In this document: positions 6,053 to 7,978 of the stretch, in pieces
Layout: each line of letters begins with the position of its first letter
Position numbering within the stretch: position 1 is the first letter of the stretch
Assembly: GCA_014379815.1 (NCBI GenBank)
Contig: JACMLA010000273.1
Location: forward strand, 1-7,978
Source of the DNA: Bryobacteraceae bacterium
Lineage (GTDB): Bacteria; Acidobacteriota; Terriglobia; Bryobacterales; Bryobacteraceae
Length of the DNA stretch: 7,978 bases
Direction of reading: 5' to 3'
Position numbers and translations under genes: made by a program
The notes under the pieces: model-generated
Databases searched by the model: none
Seen by the model: only the letters and a program-made list of their open reading frames with translations
What the model was told of the DNA's origin: nothing

Positions 6053-6068
6053 TCGCCGTAGGCGGCGA
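6053..6068. repeat. perfect 6-bp inverted repeat with 4-base loop
   Basis: TCGCCG (6053-6058), TAGG, CGGCGA (6063-6068). It lies 41 bases after the hairpin at 5993-6011, and the two share a TCGCC core. No T-tract follows. Confidence 0.4.
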
Positions 6069-6175
6069 GGCCCGCATCGCTGGCTAAAGGAGCGGACTCA
6101 CAACCGCCCGACCGGTGCCGCTTATGGCAGACAGGCAAGCTGATGGTGAGCGCCGATTCAAGGGGGCTTTTTTGG

Positions 6176-6204
6176 TTGACTCCAGCCTTGCGCAGGTATA
6201 TCAA
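6176..6204 (+). promoter_or_regulatory. candidate promoter for the DUF2946-like/TonB receptor unit
   Basis: TTGACT (6176-6181, five of six) and TATCAA (6199-6204, four of six) are 17 bases apart. The start would fall near 6211, about 20 bases before the ATG at 6234. No Fur box or other metal-responsive operator was recognised. Confidence 0.45.
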
Positions 6205-6233
6205 ATTCTCTAAAGCACCCTGGCGCACAACGC

Positions 6234-6716
6234 ATGGCATGCCTTTACGGATGCAAAAGAATGTCCTTTTCTCGTCTTCACGTCATTGTTCTTCAAAGCC
6301 TGGCGAAGGGACTAGTTGATACGGGACACTACCTCACAAGGTATTTGTGGGGAACCTTACTTATCGTTGCCGTTTTAACCCGAGCTCTCATTCCCGCAGG
6401 CATGATGCCGGATCAGACTCGCGTCTTTACACTAACCATTTGCACCGACTTTGGCACGGCAACAATCGACCTTCCCGCTGATACTTACGATCCAACGCTC
6501 AAGGATGAAGAACAGCAGAACGATCAAACCGGTCACAGTAAAGACCCTTGCCCATACGCGACTGGTTTCACGACAAGCATTCTTGTTTTCGCCGTAGCCG
6601 TTGCCGATTTCATCGACTTCATTCGGACGCTATTTGACCAGCTGGTCGATTTCCAGCTTCCTGTTAAACATCTTTTCGGCAGCGCTTCTCCGCGCGCACC
6701 ACCCTCTTTCTTCTGA
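6234..6716 (+). CDS. DUF2946-like membrane or exported protein
   Basis: This is a 160-residue protein from ATG 6234, or 151 from the in-frame ATG at 6261 (MSFSRLHVIV); neither start has a strong ribosome binding site. A hydrophobic segment (LWGTLLIVAVLTRALIPAG) leads into the hallmark RALIPAGMMPD, then FTLTICTDFG, a charged stretch ending in KDPCPYA, a second hydrophobic stretch (TTSILVFAVAVADFIDFI), and a tail with PRAPPSFF. This order (ALIPAGxMP, ICT, CPxA, proline-rich end) matches the DUF2946 family. Its function is not established, but its genes often sit beside TonB-dependent receptors and other metal genes. Here a receptor start follows after 75 bases on the same strand, so a joint role in metal or siderophore uptake is likely by context only. 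Confidence 0.75.
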   Translation: MACLYGCKRMSFSRLHVIVLQSLAKGLVDTGHYLTRYLWGTLLIVAVLTRALIPAGMMPDQTRVFTLTICTDFGTATIDLPADTYDPTLKDEEQQNDQTGHSKDPCPYATGFTTSILVFAVAVADFIDFIRTLFDQLVDFQLPVKHLFGSASPRAPPSFF

Positions 6717-6791
6717 ATACATTGCCTTTGATCATTCGCGCCGCGTTCATTCGCGGAGCGGCTCCTTATGCAACTTTTCAGGTGAACAGCC

Positions 6792-7978
6792 ATGCCTATC
6801 AAACACACCACGATCACTTCGCTTGCCTTCTTCTTATACGCCACGCTTCGCATGTCGGCTCCGGCCCAAGCCGAAGACGACTCCGTCGCTGAACTTCCGC
6901 CTGTGACCGTTACAGCCAGCAAAAGCGGAACCCTCACAGTGCCAAGTACAGCGCAGGCCATTCGAGCCATTCAACAGACGCCGGGCGGCGTAGCGGTTGT
7001 GCCCGCTGCGCAATTCAAGAATTCACCAGCGAATACCTACAAAGATATTCTCGGCTGGGTGCCGGGTGTCGTGACGCAGAACCGCTGGGGGCCGGATGGC
7101 CGGTTGTCGATCCGCGGCTCCGGACTATCGCGCAACTACGGCAATCGGGGCATCAACATGTTCATGGATGGTGTCCCGATCAACACCGCTGACGGTCTGT
7201 TTGATCTCTTTGAAATCGACCCGAGCGCTTATCAATATGTCGAAGTTTACAAAGGGGCCAACGCGCTGCGTTACGGGGGCAACTCGCTCGGCGGCGCGAT
7301 TAATTTCGTAACGCCCACAGGCCGGGAGGCTGCCGGGTTAGAGGGGCGCGGCAAGGATCTCGTGAAGCGATTTGTGTCGGAGGTGCTCGAAGGGTCCATC
7401 ACGATCAATCGTGACACCGAGACCATGATCAATGCGCGTATCGCGCAGATCGATCATCTGTTGTCGCTGCAGATCAACGAGATCATGCATCACAAAGAGT
7501 TTCAGAAACTCGAGGGATCGTGGCGTGGATTGCAGTATCTGCTCAAGCAGTCGGAAACGAGCAGCATGCTGAAAATCAAGGTGATGAATGTTTCAAAGAA
7601 GGACCTGCTGCGCGACCTGCAACGCGCGCCGGAGTTCGATCAAAGCGCGCTCTTCAAGAAAGTGTACGAGGAGGAATACGGCGTTTTTGGTGGTACGCCA
7701 TTTGGTGCACTGGTCGGCGATTACTACTTCGACCGCACCGGACAGGACATCGAACTGCTGGAAAAAATTTCGAACGTTGCCGCCGCGGCGCATGCCCCGT
7801 TCCTCACGGCGGCGTCGCACGAGATGCTCAATCTTGACAGCTTCAGCGACCTCGATTCCCCGCGTGATCTCGGCAAGATTTTCGACAGTACCGAGTTTGC
7901 AAAATGGAAGGCGTTCCGCAACACGGATGATTCACGCTACGTGGCGTTGACCGCCCCGCGTGTGCTGATGCGCGAGCC
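6792..7978 (+). CDS. tssC: chimeric frame: TonB-dependent receptor N-terminus joined in frame to TssC (T6SS sheath); runs off the window
   Basis: The frame has at least 395 residues and no stop before the edge. AGGTGA at 6780-6785, six bases before the ATG, supports the start. Residues 1-27 are a signal peptide ending APAQA; ELPPVTVTAS (34-43) resembles a TonB box. Residues about 60-175 are a receptor plug domain: NTYKDILGWVPGVV, GRLSIRGSGL, GINMFMDGVPIN, VEVYKGANALRYGGNSLGGA. After INFVTPTG (170-177), where the outer-membrane barrel should begin, the protein changes. From about 186 it is TssC/VipB: RGKDLVKRFVSEVLEGSITI, ARIAQIDHLLS, EIMHHKEFQKLEGSWRGLQY, FKKVYEEEYGVFGG, LVGDYYFDRTGQDIELL, AAHAPFLTAAS, DDSRYVALTAPRVL. 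This is the N-terminal half of a sheath protein of about 500 residues that pairs with TssB in the cytoplasm. No tssB is in view. A signal peptide would misdirect a sheath protein, so this is more likely an assembly or recombination chimera than a working fusion. Confidence 0.85.
   Translation, partial: MPIKHTTITSLAFFLYATLRMSAPAQAEDDSVAELPPVTVTASKSGTLTVPSTAQAIRAIQQTPGGVAVVPAAQFKNSPANTYKDILGWVPGVVTQNRWGPDGRLSIRGSGLSRNYGNRGINMFMDGVPINTADGLFDLFEIDPSAYQYVEVYKGANALRYGGNSLGGAINFVTPTGREAAGLEGRGKDLVKRFVSEVLEGSITINRDTETMINARIAQIDHLLSLQINEIMHHKEFQKLEGSWRGLQYLLKQSETSSMLKIKVMNVSKKDLLRDLQRAPEFDQSALFKKVYEEEYGVFGGTPFGALVGDYYFDRTGQDIELLEKISNVAAAAHAPFLTAASHEMLNLDSFSDLDSPRDLGKIFDSTEFAKWKAFRNTDDSRYVALTAPRVLMRE
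7320..7350 (+). other. receptor-to-TssC junction
   Basis: Receptor-like sequence is certain up to about 7320 (NFVTPTG) and TssC-like sequence from about 7347 (RGKDLV). The ten codons between could belong to either. The join keeps the reading frame. The exact breakpoint, and whether it shows microhomology, cannot be seen without the two parent sequences. Confidence 0.7.

Larger units (their letters stand above)
5800..6233. other. intergenic region without a convincing gene; several inverted repeats
   Basis: Open frames exist on both strands (for example 5917-6240 on the minus strand and 5946-6143 on the plus strand), but none resembles a known protein or has a good ribosome binding site. The stretch holds inverted repeats at 5993-6011 and 6053-6068 and a run of six T after GGGGGC near 6165-6173, with no upstream stem to make it a terminator. 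It may contain the decayed end of a gene or mobile element, but I cannot identify one. Confidence 0.5.

Noticed and set aside
5917..6240. 107-residue open frame on the minus strand
   Set aside because: The Arg/Ser/Ala-rich composition is typical of a chance frame in GC-rich DNA; it has no family resemblance and overlaps the candidate promoter for the next gene.
6732..6755. Direct repeat TCATTCGCG (two copies 15 bases apart) before the receptor gene as an operator or attachment site
   Set aside because: Short, not palindromic as a unit, and not adjacent to a recognisable promoter.
7323..7330. CGGGAGGC at the receptor/TssC junction repeats the first 8 bases of the window
   Set aside because: Eight bases matching in GC-rich DNA is expected by chance, and the similarity does not extend clearly beyond it.

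Overview
The window looks like a piece of a GC-moderate, Gram-negative (diderm) bacterial chromosome or metagenomic contig. It carries a TonB-dependent receptor, a type VI secretion sheath protein, exported metal proteins and a periplasm-facing cytochrome c biogenesis protein. I cannot fix the taxon. The front operon (a vicinal-Cys CcmH, an exported superoxide dismutase and a CusF-like protein) reminds me of Acidobacteriota-type gene sets. The middle and right parts read more like Proteobacteria. This is recollection of family styles, not a search result.

Layout. (1) 1-42 is a possible 3' end of an unrecognised gene, and 43-470 is a non-coding stretch with two candidate promoters. (2) 471-2518 (+) is a tight four-gene run. 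It encodes a small exported Cys-rich protein, a CcmH-like protein with CC in place of CxxC, an exported Mn/Fe superoxide dismutase whose frame is broken near 1500-1510, and a CusF-like copper-binding protein. The common theme is metal, thiol and oxidative-stress handling in the cell envelope. (3) 2611-4348 (-) holds a TetR-family repressor and, downstream of it, a DUF2306-like/DUF3817 membrane protein. (4) 4389-5799 (+), divergent from the repressor, holds a C-terminally shortened DJ-1/PfpI-family protein followed by an atypical SDR oxidoreductase. One 24-bp near-palindrome at 4357-4380 fills the gap between the divergent genes and contains both predicted -10 elements, so the TetR protein probably controls both directions. 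(5) 5800-6233 has no convincing gene but has inverted repeats and a candidate promoter. (6) 6234-7978 (+) holds a DUF2946-like protein and then a reading frame open to the window edge.

The most striking feature is that last reading frame (6792-7978). It starts as a normal TonB-dependent receptor with signal peptide, TonB-box-like segment and plug domain. At about 7320-7350 it switches in frame to the N-terminal half of TssC (VipB), the cytoplasmic contractile-sheath protein of type VI secretion. The two halves belong in different compartments, so an assembly chimera or a recombination junction is more likely than a working fusion, but the join is clean and in frame.

Other points are a possible pair of symmetrical leaderless promoters at the TetR operator, the frameshifted dismutase, and a DJ-1 protein that loses its family's C-terminal part just after a perfect 14-bp palindrome.
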